Of a stretch of DNA of 58,893 nt, positions 36,520 through 47,645 are shown in pieces; position 1 is the first letter of the stretch; each line of letters begins with the position of its first letter. A program made the translations under genes and the position numbers. The notes below the pieces were generated by a model. That model ran no database searches. It was not told the DNA's origin and saw only the letters and a list, made by a program, of their open reading frames with translations. This stretch comes from CAYWRO01 sp964460345. Lineage in GTDB: Bacteria > Planctomycetota > Phycisphaerae > Phycisphaerales > UBA1924. Where the stretch lies: positions 1 through 58,893 of the forward strand of contig CAYWRO010000016.1 of the NCBI GenBank assembly GCA_964460345.1. Direction: 5' to 3'.

Positions 36520-36792
36520 TCACTCCTCGTCGAACCCTCGGTCAACCAGGTCCTTGAGCGCCTGACAGACCGCATCGGCGTCGGGGCCGTCCGCGACGAT
36601 CTCAAGTTCCGTGCCCCGGGTGGCCGCGAGCATCATCATCTGCATGATGGATTTGCCGTCCACCTCCTGCTTGTCGCGGCGAACCATCACCGTGGATTGA
36701 TGGGCGTTGGCGATGTCGACAAAATCCATCGCCGGCCGGGCGTGCAGCCCGAGCCGGTTCTTGATGGTCACCTTGATCGACTTCTGCGACAT
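36520..36792 (-). CDS. ptsH: HPr-family phosphocarrier protein
   Basis: 90 residues, standard HPr length. The phosphoryl-accepting His is in NRLGLHARPAM. The regulatory Ser site is present in DGKSIMQMMMLAA, resembling Ser46 of Gram-positive-type HPr, so HPr kinase control is conceivable. It is the last gene of the leftward pckA-DUF502-hpf-EIIA-HPr series, 99 bp after EIIA. No ribosome site is obvious. No enzyme I or sugar permease lies in the window, so a regulatory (PTS-Ntr-like) rather than sugar-uptake role is more likely. Confidence 0.92.
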   Translation of the reverse strand: MSQKSIKVTIKNRLGLHARPAMDFVDIANAHQSTVMVRRDKQEVDGKSIMQMMMLAATRGTELEIVADGPDADAVCQALKDLVDRGFDEE

Positions 36793-36891
36793 CGGATGCG
36801 GAGGCGGGGGACGTCTGCGTGATCGGTGCGCGGCTCACCGGCGCGCACCCGATCCGGCGCCGCGGCGACAAGCCGACCGGCGCGACAGGAT

Positions 36892-37365
36892 TCATGCCAA
36901 CTGCTGGTTGTCGGCCTCTTCCAGGAGGGTCATCACCTCCTCGGTGGTCGTCGCCTGTCGCAGGAATCGCCGGAATGTTTCCTTCGACAGGTTCTTGAAG
37001 ATCACCTCCATCGCCTGAAGGTGCTCTTCCGGCCTGTCCTCCGGGCTCAGAAGCAGAAACACGGAGTACACCGGCTGCTTGTCGAGCGCGCTGAAATCCA
37101 CGCCGGACGAGCTCAGGCCGATCGCGGCCGTCATCTTCTTCACCGCGCGATGCTTCACGTGCGGCACCGCAACACCCCGACCGAACCCCGTCGAGCCGCG
37201 CCGCTCCCGCTCCAGCACGCGCTCGATCAGTTCCTCGCGAAGCCCCGCATCCGCCGCGCCGGACGAAACGAGAAGGTCCACGAGTTCAGCCACCACCGCA
37301 TCACGGTCCTGGCTGGACAACTCCGTGGTAACGGCGCCTTGTGCAACGATCTGGCTCAGTTTCAT
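36892..37365 (-). CDS. ptsN: PTS EIIA-like protein (PtsN/fructose type)
   Basis: 157 residues, full length for an EIIA(Ntr/Fru) domain. The phospho-acceptor His is in GRGVAVPHVKH (~residue 69). Other family marks are ELIERVLERERRGSTGFG and VFLLLSPEDRPEEHLQAM. It stands directly after hpf (27 bp), an order seen with the rpoN-hpf-ptsN cluster of proteobacteria, and it probably receives phosphate from the adjacent HPr. GGGAG lies 12 nt before the ATG, a long spacing, so translation may be modest. Confidence 0.92.
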   Translation of the reverse strand: MKLSQIVAQGAVTTELSSQDRDAVVAELVDLLVSSGAADAGLREELIERVLERERRGSTGFGRGVAVPHVKHRAVKKMTAAIGLSSSGVDFSALDKQPVYSVFLLLSPEDRPEEHLQAMEVIFKNLSKETFRRFLRQATTTEEVMTLLEEADNQQLA

Positions 37366-37392
37366 TGTGTTTGCAGTCTCCCGGAGAAGCGC

Positions 37393-37686
37393 TCAGTGCA
37401 GACGCAGCTTCTCCTTGAAATCGCGAATCTGCCGCTCAGCTTTGTCCACCGCCTGGTCGATCGCGGCGTACAGGTCGTCCCCGGTGGCACGCGCGATCAG
37501 ATCGTCGTGCTTCACCACGTCCACGACCACTTCCACGGCAAACTCCCTGTGCTTAATTTCCTCGATCACAACTGAAATCTGCTGCATCCCGTCAAAGAAC
37601 TTCAGCAGCTTGTTCACCTTCGACTCGGCATACTCGCGGATGGCGTCCGTCACCTCTACGCGCCTGCCCACCACGTCGATTCGCAT
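37393..37686 (-). CDS. hpf: Ribosome hibernation promoting factor, short form
   Basis: 97 residues, the short HPF/YfiA type without the dimerising C-terminal domain. The beta-alpha-beta start MRIDVVGRRVEVTDAIREYAESKVNKLLKFFD and the later DDLYAAIDQAVDKAERQIRDFKEK are characteristic. It binds the 30S decoding region of idle ribosomes. The ATG directly abuts the stop of the DUF502 gene (TGAATG), with AAGGAG inside that gene, so the two are translationally coupled. Co-location with EIIA and HPr ties hibernation to PTS-type nutrient signalling. Confidence 0.95.
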   Translation of the reverse strand: MRIDVVGRRVEVTDAIREYAESKVNKLLKFFDGMQQISVVIEEIKHREFAVEVVVDVVKHDDLIARATGDDLYAAIDQAVDKAERQIRDFKEKLRLH

Positions 37687-38601
37687 TCACTGCTCCTTGC
37701 TCCCAGGCTCCCCGTTCTGCAGCCCGCTCCCATCGGGAGCGCCCCGGCCCGGCCCGCTCTCCGACGGACCCGCCTCATCCCGCGGGATCGTACCCGATAC
37801 GGCGGCCAGGGTCCGGTCCGGCACGAGCACCCCGGCCGTAATCATGAAGCGCACAGCCTCGTCGATCGTCATCGCCACGTCGATCACCTCCGCGGCCGGC
37901 ACCGTGATCGTAAACCCTGTAAACGGCGCCGGCGTCGTCGGGATGAAGATCGTCAGCACATCCGTTCCGGCGACCTCCGCCGCTTCCCTGAAGGCGTCAT
38001 TGGTCACGAACCCCAGGGTCCAGATTCCCTTGCGCGGATATTCCACCAGCGCCACGCGCCGGAAGGCCATCGGACGCTCCCCCAGCACCAAATCCACCAC
38101 CTGCTTCACGTGCGGGTAGACGAGCTTGAAGATGGGCAGCCGCATAAAGAACGACTCGATCCGCCCATACACGCGCCGGCCGATGAACCCCCCCAGCACC
38201 ACGCCCGCCAGGTAGATCAGCAGAATCGCGACGCCAAGTCCGATAAAACGGAAGTACCAGTGCGCATCCCAGACCTGGCGAAAATCCTCCTGCCGGATGA
38301 CCTTCCTCAGGGCGGCGTCGCTCGGCGTCGCACCCGTGCGATACTGCGCCTTGGCCTCCACCAACTCGGTGTCGTCGACGATGTACCACTCCGGCCGCTG
38401 TCGCTCGTTGAGCACCTGCGGCACAAGGTGGATCACCGCCTCGCGCACGCCGCGGTTGATCGGCTGCGCCACGCGCGCATCGACGAAGAAGTACGCCTGG
38501 ACGAGAATCCACAGCGTCAGCACCGACGGCAACAGGATCGCGAGGCCCTTACCGAAGAAGCGGCGAAAGTCGCTGATGAAGTCCTTCCCGTCTCTTGCCA
38601 T
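37687..38601 (-). CDS. DUF502-family membrane protein
   Basis: 304 residues. Two transmembrane segments: GKGLAILLPSVLTLWILVQAYFFV (~15-38) and FIGLGVAILLIYLAGVVLGGFIGRRVY (~120-146). Family DUF502 marks are present: LPIFKLVYPHVKQVVDLV, VALVEYPRKGIWTLGFVTND, FIPTTPAPFTGFTITVPAAEVIDVAMTIDEAVRFMITAGV. The disordered tail is Pro/Gly-rich. The role is unknown in general. Coupling to hpf at the TGAATG junction suggests co-expression with the hibernation/PTS group. Confidence 0.93.
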   Translation of the reverse strand: MARDGKDFISDFRRFFGKGLAILLPSVLTLWILVQAYFFVDARVAQPINRGVREAVIHLVPQVLNERQRPEWYIVDDTELVEAKAQYRTGATPSDAALRKVIRQEDFRQVWDAHWYFRFIGLGVAILLIYLAGVVLGGFIGRRVYGRIESFFMRLPIFKLVYPHVKQVVDLVLGERPMAFRRVALVEYPRKGIWTLGFVTNDAFREAAEVAGTDVLTIFIPTTPAPFTGFTITVPAAEVIDVAMTIDEAVRFMITAGVLVPDRTLAAVSGTIPRDEAGPSESGPGRGAPDGSGLQNGEPGSKEQ

Positions 38602-38654
38602 TCGTCAGGTGTTCTTCGGATCCCCACCGCCCGGCGTCGCGTTCATCGCAGGCC

Positions 38655-40250
38655 TCAGCCGCGCGGACCGGCCTTCCTGGCCGCTTCGGGCATCTCGAAC
38701 TTCGCATCGTTGTCGCGGAACTGCGCGGCGAGTTGCCGCGCCTTCGCGTCGTACGCAGCCTGGTCCTTCCACGTGTTGCGCGGGTGCAGCACCTCCGAAG
38801 GAACGCCCGGAACCGCCTTCGGGATGTTCAGCCCGAAGATGGCGTCCGGCTCAAACTCGGCCTGCGCCAGCGAGCCATTCAGGATCGCCGTCACCATCGC
38901 CCGCGTGTACTTCAGGCTGAAGCGCTGGCCAACGCCGTACGGCCCGCCGGTCCAGCCGGTATTCAGCAGCCACACACCCGCCTTGTGCTTCTGCACACGC
39001 TCAGAGAGCATGGCGGCGTACTCGCCCGGCGACCGCGGCAGGAAGGGACCGCCGAAACACGGTGAGAAGTTCGGCTGCGGCTCGGTCACCCCCGCTTCCG
39101 TCCCCGCCAGCTTGCTCGTGTACCCGTTGATGAAGTAGTACATCCCCTGCTCGGGGGTCAAACGGCTGACCGGAGGCAGCACGCCGTACGCATCGGCCGT
39201 CAGGAAGATCACGTTCTTGGGATGTCCCCCCACCGAGGGAATCATCGCGCCTTCGATGAAATCAACGGGATACGTCGCACGCGTGTTCTCGGTGATGCTG
39301 TCATCGTCGTAGTCCGGCACACGCGTCTGCTCATCCACAACCACATTCTCAAGAACCGATCCGAAGCGAATCGCGTCCCAGATCTGCGGCTCACCCTCCT
39401 TCGAAAGCCGGATGCACTTGGCGTAGCACCCGCCCTCGAAGTTGAAGACACCCCCCGGGCCCCAGCCGTGTTCATCGTCGCCGATGAGCGCGCGCTCCGG
39501 ATCGGCGCTCAGCGTCGTCTTGCCGGTCCCCGAAAGGCCGAAGAACAACGCCACATTCGTGGGGTCGTCCTTGGCCACGTTCGCCGAGCAGTGCATCGGG
39601 AAGACGCCCTGTTCCGGCATGTCGTAGTTCATCGCATAAAACAGCGACTTCTTGATCTCGCCCGCGTACTCCGTGCCTAGGATGATCACCATCCGGCGCG
39701 TCAGCGATTGCACGATCAGAATCGGCGACTGCACGCCCAGGCTCGCCTGCTCATCGGGCGTCAGCCGGCGGCGTCCCGCGTTGATCACCGTCCAGTCGTG
39801 CTTCCAATCCGTCGACCCTCCCGCCGCGGGCGAACCGAGCGGGATGAAGAGTGTCTGGGCGAAGAGCGTGTGCCACGCCTGCTCAGCGATCACACGCACG
39901 CCGAGGCGGTGCCGCGGCTCCGCTCCGACGAAACCGTCGAACGTAAACACGCGGTCCTGCTGGTTCATGTGCTCGGTGGCGATCTGCAGCGCCAGGTCGA
40001 ACCGCTCCGCCGAGATCGGCCGGTTCACATTCCCCCACCAGATGCTGTCGTGAATCTCCGCCGTATCCTCGAGGTACTTGTCCTTGGGGCTGCGGCCACT
40101 GCGATCCCCCGTGCGGCAGACGATCGCCCCGTTTGACGCCAATCGCCCCTCGCCCCGAGCCAGCGCAAGCTCCACCAGCGCTGCAGGTGAAAGGTTCCGG
40201 CACACGCGGGCCGGCGAAAGGTCAAGTCCCGTCAAGGTCGTCTCTGCCAT
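38655..40250 (-). CDS. pckA: Phosphoenolpyruvate carboxykinase (ATP)
   Basis: 531 residues from ATG 40250 (GGAGA upstream), matching the usual ~530-540; the 73-residue extension possible in frame has no homology. Substrate loop: TGDRSGRSPKDKY. P-loop kinase motif: GLSGTGKTTLSADP. Metal/adenine part: LIGDDEHGWGPGGVFNFEGGCYAKCI. It makes PEP from oxaloacetate with ATP, the entry to gluconeogenesis. Only 53 bp separate it from the DUF502-hpf-EIIA-HPr genes, so PEP metabolism and PTS regulators may share transcription. Confidence 0.97.
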   Translation of the reverse strand: MAETTLTGLDLSPARVCRNLSPAALVELALARGEGRLASNGAIVCRTGDRSGRSPKDKYLEDTAEIHDSIWWGNVNRPISAERFDLALQIATEHMNQQDRVFTFDGFVGAEPRHRLGVRVIAEQAWHTLFAQTLFIPLGSPAAGGSTDWKHDWTVINAGRRRLTPDEQASLGVQSPILIVQSLTRRMVIILGTEYAGEIKKSLFYAMNYDMPEQGVFPMHCSANVAKDDPTNVALFFGLSGTGKTTLSADPERALIGDDEHGWGPGGVFNFEGGCYAKCIRLSKEGEPQIWDAIRFGSVLENVVVDEQTRVPDYDDDSITENTRATYPVDFIEGAMIPSVGGHPKNVIFLTADAYGVLPPVSRLTPEQGMYYFINGYTSKLAGTEAGVTEPQPNFSPCFGGPFLPRSPGEYAAMLSERVQKHKAGVWLLNTGWTGGPYGVGQRFSLKYTRAMVTAILNGSLAQAEFEPDAIFGLNIPKAVPGVPSEVLHPRNTWKDQAAYDAKARQLAAQFRDNDAKFEMPEAARKAGPRG

Positions 40251-40531
40251 GATGTCTCCAGCGGCCGAACGCTCCTCTCTCGCGGCATCGCCCCCGTGGG
40301 TGGCCGCGATACGTTCGGCAGCCGACAGGATAGCGCCCGTGCACCAGAAAGTGCGGTATTTTCGATCTGAGCCCGCCCCCGGGCCCGCCTGCCGCTCGTG
40401 GAACCAGATCCCGAGCGTCCCCTGCCTCCACCCGCCCGCCCCGTCGCGGCCGCGGCCGCCATTGACCACCCCAGCCCGCTCACCGTATCCTTACCCCGAC
40501 CCGCCGCGGCCGTCCCGGCCGGCGGCACGAT

Positions 40532-40607
40532 GGCGATCGTAGCTCAGTTGGTCTAGAGCACCTGGTTGTGGTCCAGGGGGTCGCGGGTTCGAATCCCGTC
40601 GGTCGCC
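40532..40607 (+). tRNA. tRNA-His(GTG)
   Basis: All four arms fold. The acceptor is GCGATCG with CGGTCGC, the D stem is GCTC/GAGC, the anticodon stem is CCTGG/CCAGG with loop TTGTGGT (anticodon GTG), and the T arm contains GGGTTCGAATCCC. An extra G at -1 (40532) faces discriminator C73 (40607), the identity mark of bacterial tRNA-His. CCA is not encoded. Confidence 0.97.
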
Positions 40608-40643
40608 CTTTTCCGAGCCCTCTCAACGGCCGATAGAACGGTC

Positions 40644-41414
40644 GTGTTCATAGCCGTTGGAACTTGGGAGCGAACGCAGGCGCGTGGCTGGGCGGCCGGG
40701 ATCTGTCCCCGGTGTCGTGATGTCACGAGCTGCGGGGCGGAGCACGAGCTTGAAATCGTTGTGCTCTACTGGTTTCTGCCGGTCTGCTTCCGGACTGTCG
40801 GGCGCTATCTCGTCTGCGAATCGTGCAAGGCGCGCTTTCCGTACGACAAGGCGGAGATTCGACCGTCGCGTCGCCCCGGGCTTTCCATCGACGAACTCAT
40901 CTTCATCACGCACCCGCAGGCCCGTGAACGGCTCGCCTCCATCCAGTCACGGTCGGACCGTCTTGAGAGCGGACGGCTCTCCGACGAAGACCGCGCTGAG
41001 ATGGCCGCCGAAGCCTTCCTTCAAGTCGATCACCTGATCCGGCGTCGCCAGGGGGCGACGCGCATCGACGGTGTCGCAGCGTTGTGGTTCCTCGGCGCCG
41101 TCATTGGAACGATCGTCGGAACGTCTGCGATGAGCTTCATGACCGCGAAGCCCGCTCAGATTGTGACCGTCGTCGCGATGGTCGTCCTGTGGATTGCCAC
41201 CATCGGCATTCTCGCCGTGGAGCCGCAGCGGTATTTGCGCAAGAAGCTGCTGCCACAGTTGGCGCCGGAACTGCTGCCGCTCGAACTCGACTCCCGGCAC
41301 CTGCGAGCCGCCCGGCGCCGCCTCAAACGGCTGAAGACCGGCATCTGGAAGGCAATGCGGCCGGCCCAGATCGTTCTGGAGTTGGAGCGTCTGCGGCCTG
41401 CCGTGCCCTCCTGA
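40644..41414 (+). CDS. Membrane protein with N-terminal zinc ribbon
   Basis: 256 residues from GTG 40644; the earlier in-frame ATG lies inside the tRNA gene and cannot be used. The start VFIAVGTWER leads into a zinc-ribbon-like CPRCRDVTSC ... CESCKARF with a hydrophobic insertion (IVVLYWFLPVCF). A helical linker follows (SIDELIFITHPQARERLASIQ), then two transmembrane segments (~150-175 and ~180-200) and a basic Leu-rich tail. The layout is common in planctomycetes. Function unknown. It may read out of the tRNA-His promoter. Confidence 0.7.
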   Translation: MFIAVGTWERTQARGWAAGICPRCRDVTSCGAEHELEIVVLYWFLPVCFRTVGRYLVCESCKARFPYDKAEIRPSRRPGLSIDELIFITHPQARERLASIQSRSDRLESGRLSDEDRAEMAAEAFLQVDHLIRRRQGATRIDGVAALWFLGAVIGTIVGTSAMSFMTAKPAQIVTVVAMVVLWIATIGILAVEPQRYLRKKLLPQLAPELLPLELDSRHLRAARRRLKRLKTGIWKAMRPAQIVLELERLRPAVPS

Positions 41415-41437
41415 TCAACAACCGGCTCGTGACCATA

Positions 41438-42781
41438 TCAGTTCACCGATGACCCTTGCTCGGCGCTGAGAGCCTGCAGCGCCGCGCTCAGCATCGCCCG
41501 ATCATCCTCGGCCGGCACCTGCGCCATCGCCTGATCGTGCACGCCTCGCGCCTCTTCGCGAAGCAGCGCCCGATCCTCCTCGCGAACGGCACGCACATAG
41601 ACCGAAGCAAGCATCTCGATCAGCCGCAGCCACACCCCGACGTTCTGGCCCGCATTTCGCCGCATCGGCCTGACGGACCGCTGCAGAAGTTCGGCAAACG
41701 GCACGGGATGCGTTCGGATGCACACTCGCCCGGCATGATCGCAACGCACATCGCTCGGGACGTCGCGCTTGACGATCCGCGCCAGCCCGGAGCCGATGTT
41801 GTCGATGCAGTGAATCGCCGTGGTCGGGTCATTGATCCCCGGCGAGAGCGCCCGAACACCCATTTCAACAAGTTGCTCGAAGACGAACGCCACATCCTGC
41901 AGCGCCGTCCGGTGCGGCCCGATCACGAACGCGCGCTCGATCTGCTCCTGCGCGTGGCGGGACAGTTCCTCAGGCCCCCACACGGTCGCGAGTCGATCGT
42001 CGATGAGGATGTACGGCCCGGGGTTCACCTCCAGTTCGATCACCAGTTGCCACTCCTCGGCAAGCTTGATCAGCTCGTCAAAGTTCACAAACCGCAGGTA
42101 TCCCTCGCGCTCCGCCGCAATCTGGATCCGACGACCCTCGGCCGGACGATCAACCGCCGCGATCGCCGCCCGGCTCGATTCCGGCGCCTGCATCGGAGAC
42201 TCAGGGAAGTGCCGATCAATCGTGTGGTCCAGTTCCAATGTCACCGCCGCGATCACTGAATCAGCCTGGATCGCCTGGGCCACGTGATCGATGAAGTAGA
42301 CGAGCATTCCCAGGCTCACCAGCGACATCGCCACGGACAACGACACCGCCAGGTGCGGCACGAACCGGTCGGCATGCTCCTCCGCTTCATCGATCACCGG
42401 CAGCAGCAGAATGCTGTACAGAAAGGTCGCGACGAAAGTCCCCAGCACCACCTGGTTCGCCCGATCGCGCAGAAACGTCCGCAGCAGCCGCGGCCCGAAC
42501 TGCGACGATGCAAGCTGCAATGACACCAGGGTCATCGAGAAGACGACGCCCGCGATCGTGATCGTCGACCCCGCCACGGTCGCCAGCACCGCTCTCGCCC
42601 CATCCGCCTGGCCGGTGAAAATCAGCGGCAGACCTCGAATCGCATCAATATTGATGAACCGGTCCATCCGCGGAACGGCCCAAGCCAGCAACGCCGCGGC
42701 CACCGTCATCAACCCGGGCACGAACCAGAGGCTCGTCCGTATCCGATCCAGCACTTGCGCCAGCGTGTCGCCGTTGAACAT
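41438..42781 (-). CDS. DUF2254-family membrane protein
   Basis: 447 residues. Four N-terminal transmembrane helices (~18-36, ~66-90, ~110-130, ~143-165) are followed by a large soluble domain. The family signature is MGVRALSPGINDPTTAIHCIDNI at ~305. Other marks are AGSTITIAGVVFSMTLVSLQLASSQFGPRLL and YLRFVNFDELIKLA. No activity has been assigned to the family as far as I know. It is convergent with the zinc-ribbon gene and ends 23 bp from it. Confidence 0.93.
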   Translation of the reverse strand: MFNGDTLAQVLDRIRTSLWFVPGLMTVAAALLAWAVPRMDRFINIDAIRGLPLIFTGQADGARAVLATVAGSTITIAGVVFSMTLVSLQLASSQFGPRLLRTFLRDRANQVVLGTFVATFLYSILLLPVIDEAEEHADRFVPHLAVSLSVAMSLVSLGMLVYFIDHVAQAIQADSVIAAVTLELDHTIDRHFPESPMQAPESSRAAIAAVDRPAEGRRIQIAAEREGYLRFVNFDELIKLAEEWQLVIELEVNPGPYILIDDRLATVWGPEELSRHAQEQIERAFVIGPHRTALQDVAFVFEQLVEMGVRALSPGINDPTTAIHCIDNIGSGLARIVKRDVPSDVRCDHAGRVCIRTHPVPFAELLQRSVRPMRRNAGQNVGVWLRLIEMLASVYVRAVREEDRALLREEARGVHDQAMAQVPAEDDRAMLSAALQALSAEQGSSVN

Positions 42782-42829
42782 CGCCGCCCCCTGCCCCTCG
42801 CCTCCGTCGCATCCGTTTCCGTCCCGCCC

Positions 42830-43564
42830 CTACGCCTTGCGCAGCACCGTCGCATGAAAGGGCCGCCCTTCGCGCCGATACTTGCGCTCGAAGTTCGTCC
42901 CGACGACCTCTCCCACGCCCGCCGAAACCGGTCGATCAAAGGGCTCGCGCACAAACGGGGCGGGCTGCCCATCCCGGGGCGCCGTCCAGCGCACGAAATG
43001 CTCTTCCATCCACGCCCAGTACTCATCGTGGTCGGTCACGATGCGCAGTTCCCCCTTCTCGACCAGCACCCGCGCGCACTCCTGCAGAAACGCATCCTGC
43101 ACCATCCGGCGGCGATGATGCCGCTTCTTCGGCCAGGGATCAGGAAAGTACAGGTGCACCACCCGCACGATGCCGCTCGGCATGCGCCACCGCAGAAACT
43201 CCATCGCATCCGTGCACAGCATCCGCACATTCGGCAGCCCGCGCCGCCGGACGCGATCCGCCGCGTACGCGAAGAACTCTCCGGCGTACTCGATCCCGAG
43301 GAAGTTGGTTCCGGGCTCTGCCTCCCCCTGCTGCAGCAGGAAGGCGCCCTTGCCCGACCCGATCTCCACCTCAAACGGGTGTGACGGTTCGACAAACCAC
43401 TCGCGCGGATCCAGCCGCGCCGCATCGCGATCGTGCAGGATCTCATCCGGCAACGGCCCCAGCTCTTCATCGCTGATGGCCACACCGGTTGGATCAAGAC
43501 GTCGACCTCTGGAAAGCCCGAAAGACATCTCCCCAGCGTAGGCCCGGAGCGCCGGAAACCTCAT
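42830..43564 (-). CDS. trmB: tRNA (guanine-N7-)-methyltransferase
   Basis: Up to 244 residues. ATG 43564 has GGAG 9 nt upstream and is used here. ATG 43528 (MSFGLSRGRRLD) is the alternative, but its GGGGAG abuts the codon. SAM site: FEVEIGSGKGAFLL. Mid-domain: FLGIEYAGEFFAYAADRV. The catalytic/tRNA-binding region is VHLYFPDPWPKKRHHRRR, diagnostic of TrmB. The late part has TDHDEYWAWMEEHF and TNFERKYRREGRPFH. It methylates G46 in the variable loop of tRNAs. Confidence 0.95.
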   Translation of the reverse strand: MRFPALRAYAGEMSFGLSRGRRLDPTGVAISDEELGPLPDEILHDRDAARLDPREWFVEPSHPFEVEIGSGKGAFLLQQGEAEPGTNFLGIEYAGEFFAYAADRVRRRGLPNVRMLCTDAMEFLRWRMPSGIVRVVHLYFPDPWPKKRHHRRRMVQDAFLQECARVLVEKGELRIVTDHDEYWAWMEEHFVRWTAPRDGQPAPFVREPFDRPVSAGVGEVVGTNFERKYRREGRPFHATVLRKA

Positions 43565-43886
43565 TCACGCACGCTCCAGGCCGGCCTGACGGGTGATGGG
43601 GCCCATAATCCCCTTGTCAGAACGATCCACGGTGGGTAGATGTACGTATAAGGGAGGGCTCGTTTCGCTCCGGTTGGGCGGGCCCGTCAGCAGTGCTGTC
43701 GAGTTGCTCTGCTCATGCGCCGATAAGAGATTGGTGCGGGCGGAGGCATTCGGAGGGGGGCGGGGTCTTGCGCAGCCGCCCAACCACACTCGGTCGCCGC
43801 TTCGCGGCGGGGCTGAGACTTCGCGTGTGATGCACGGGCGGCCATCGTCGCCGCCCGGCTCAGGGATGTGCGCGAGGGAGCGAGCC

Positions 43887-46067
<2,181 letters not shown>

Positions 46068-46226
46068 CGCCACAACCGGGTGACACGGGCAAGCACTCTC
46101 GCCCGTGCTCTTCGCCACGAACCCTCCCGCCCTGCGACACGTACCACCCCCAACTTGTATTGGCCCACGCGGCCCCGACGATCCGGTCAGATGTCGGGGC
46201 CGCGTCCTTTTTTGCCCCTGCCGTGG

Positions 46227-46289
46227 CATCGCCTTTCAAGGCGATGACGCGTCCTTTTTTGCCCCGTGGCATCGCCTTTCAAGGCGATG
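46227..46289. repeat. Two tandem palindromic repeats
   Basis: The 20-mer CATCGCCTTTCAAGGCGATG occurs at 46227-46246 and 46270-46289, 43 bp apart. The flanks also repeat (CGTCCTTTTTTGCCCC before, ACG after). Each forms a 9-bp stem with a tiny loop. This is REP-like. The T-runs precede rather than follow each stem on the plus strand, so they are not typical prkA terminators. Confidence 0.75.
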
Positions 46290-46346
46290 ACGAGCCCTCC
46301 CTCCCCAAGCGCGCGGCCGCAGGCTCCCCGCCCGTACACTCGCCGC

Positions 46347-47627
46347 ATGACCCCGCCCGACCTCCTGGCCGCACTCCTCGGCGCCCTCGGCTTCACCGTT
46401 GCCGCCGCCCTCTGCGCCTGGATTCTCCACGGCGCCGGCCTCCTCGGCGGACGTCCCGCCGCGGCGGTCATCGGCGGCGTGATGGGCGGCCTTCTCCTGG
46501 GCGGGGCCGTCCTCGGCCAGCTTGCGCCGAGCCTCCACGAGCGGATCTACCTCGGCGGCGTCCAGGAACGGGCAGCCCTGCGCGAAGCGATGCGCCGGGA
46601 CGGCGCGGAACTCGCCGCAATGCGAGCGGCCGGACTACCGCAGGACTCCGTCAACGCAGTTCGAACGGCCCAACAGGCGGCACGCGCTCCCCTGCAGAAT
46701 GCGCTGAACGCAGCCGAGTCGAGGCGAATGGACGCACATCGCCTCATCGCCTTGGCGCTGGTCACAATGGCGGCATTCGCGGCCGGATCAGCCTCCTGCC
46801 GCGCGAGACGGTCGGCGACAGAGGCGACCCACCACGTGCCGGCGCCCCTGTCCGTGGCGATTCCCTGCGCCGCCACGTTCGCCCTTCTGCACCTGCTCGC
46901 AGGCGTTGACCCCCCCACGGCCCTCGCCGCGGCGGGCGCAACGGGCGCCGGATCAATGCTGTTGACGCCCGGGCGCTGGACGCCCGCAGTCGGCCGGCAG
47001 CCGGGCGTTTGGCGGGTGACGGCGATCTCGCTGACGTTCGGCGTAGCGATCGTCCTGTTCGCCGGCCTGTGGGCGCGGGCCGGAGGCCAGGGCCAGGCAT
47101 CACTGGTGACGATCGCGGCGGGCCTGCTCGTGGTCCTCGCCTGGCCCGCGGGCTTGTTGATGCAGCTCTGCCGCGGTGCGCCGGCTCGTGCACGGCGGCT
47201 GCTCAAGCGCGCCTTCCTGGCCGTGCTCGCCCCCGCCTCGATCGCCGCCGCGGCGGTGCACCTGGACTTTCACCTGCTCGCCAACGGAAGTCTTAGCGGA
47301 TGGGCGGTGGTCGCGTGCCTCATTCTGGCGACGGTCGCCGCCAGTGACGGCCGGTGGGCCGGCGTGTACCTCGGCTGGCTCCTGTTCACGCGCCGCCGGC
47401 CGCGGGGCTCGCTCCTGGACGTCGCCACCGAAACCATCGGAACAGGAGCGCTGCTGACGCAGGCTGTCGGCGCGGGCTGGCTGTTCTCCATGGGCTTCTT
47501 CGCACGCGACAGCACGCAGGACGCCGTTGCGCTCGCCTGCGTGCTGGTGGGACCGGTCATTGTCGAGCCGTTGATCGGCGTCTACCGAATTGCCGCGAGA
47601 ACGCTCCGATCAGAGACAGCCGGCTGA
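46347..47627 (+). CDS. Multi-pass membrane protein of unknown function
   Basis: 426 residues from ATG 46347; frame starts further upstream fall in the palindromic repeats. An N-terminal pair of helices (LLAALLGALGFTVAAALCAWIL; AAAVIGGVMGGLLLGGAVLG) is followed by a ~75-residue amphipathic, Ala/Arg-rich cytoplasmic segment. Seven to eight further helices follow. Motifs such as GGVMGGLLLGGAVLG and IGTGALLTQAVGAGWLFSMG faintly recall cation/proton antiporters. I cannot assign a family. Convergent with glmS (18 bp apart). Confidence 0.65.
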   Translation: MTPPDLLAALLGALGFTVAAALCAWILHGAGLLGGRPAAAVIGGVMGGLLLGGAVLGQLAPSLHERIYLGGVQERAALREAMRRDGAELAAMRAAGLPQDSVNAVRTAQQAARAPLQNALNAAESRRMDAHRLIALALVTMAAFAAGSASCRARRSATEATHHVPAPLSVAIPCAATFALLHLLAGVDPPTALAAAGATGAGSMLLTPGRWTPAVGRQPGVWRVTAISLTFGVAIVLFAGLWARAGGQGQASLVTIAAGLLVVLAWPAGLLMQLCRGAPARARRLLKRAFLAVLAPASIAAAAVHLDFHLLANGSLSGWAVVACLILATVAASDGRWAGVYLGWLLFTRRRPRGSLLDVATETIGTGALLTQAVGAGWLFSMGFFARDSTQDAVALACVLVGPVIVEPLIGVYRIAARTLRSETAG

Positions 47628-47645
47628 AGCCATTTTCGCACAGGC

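Noticed and set aside
40566..40643. Extended start of the zinc-ribbon membrane gene
   Set aside because: The ATG at 40566 lies within the tRNA-His anticodon region, so translation from there is implausible.
46204..46292. Possible CRISPR remnant
   Set aside because: Only two units with a palindrome that takes up almost half of each, and almost identical 'spacer' sequence. It is REP-like, not CRISPR.
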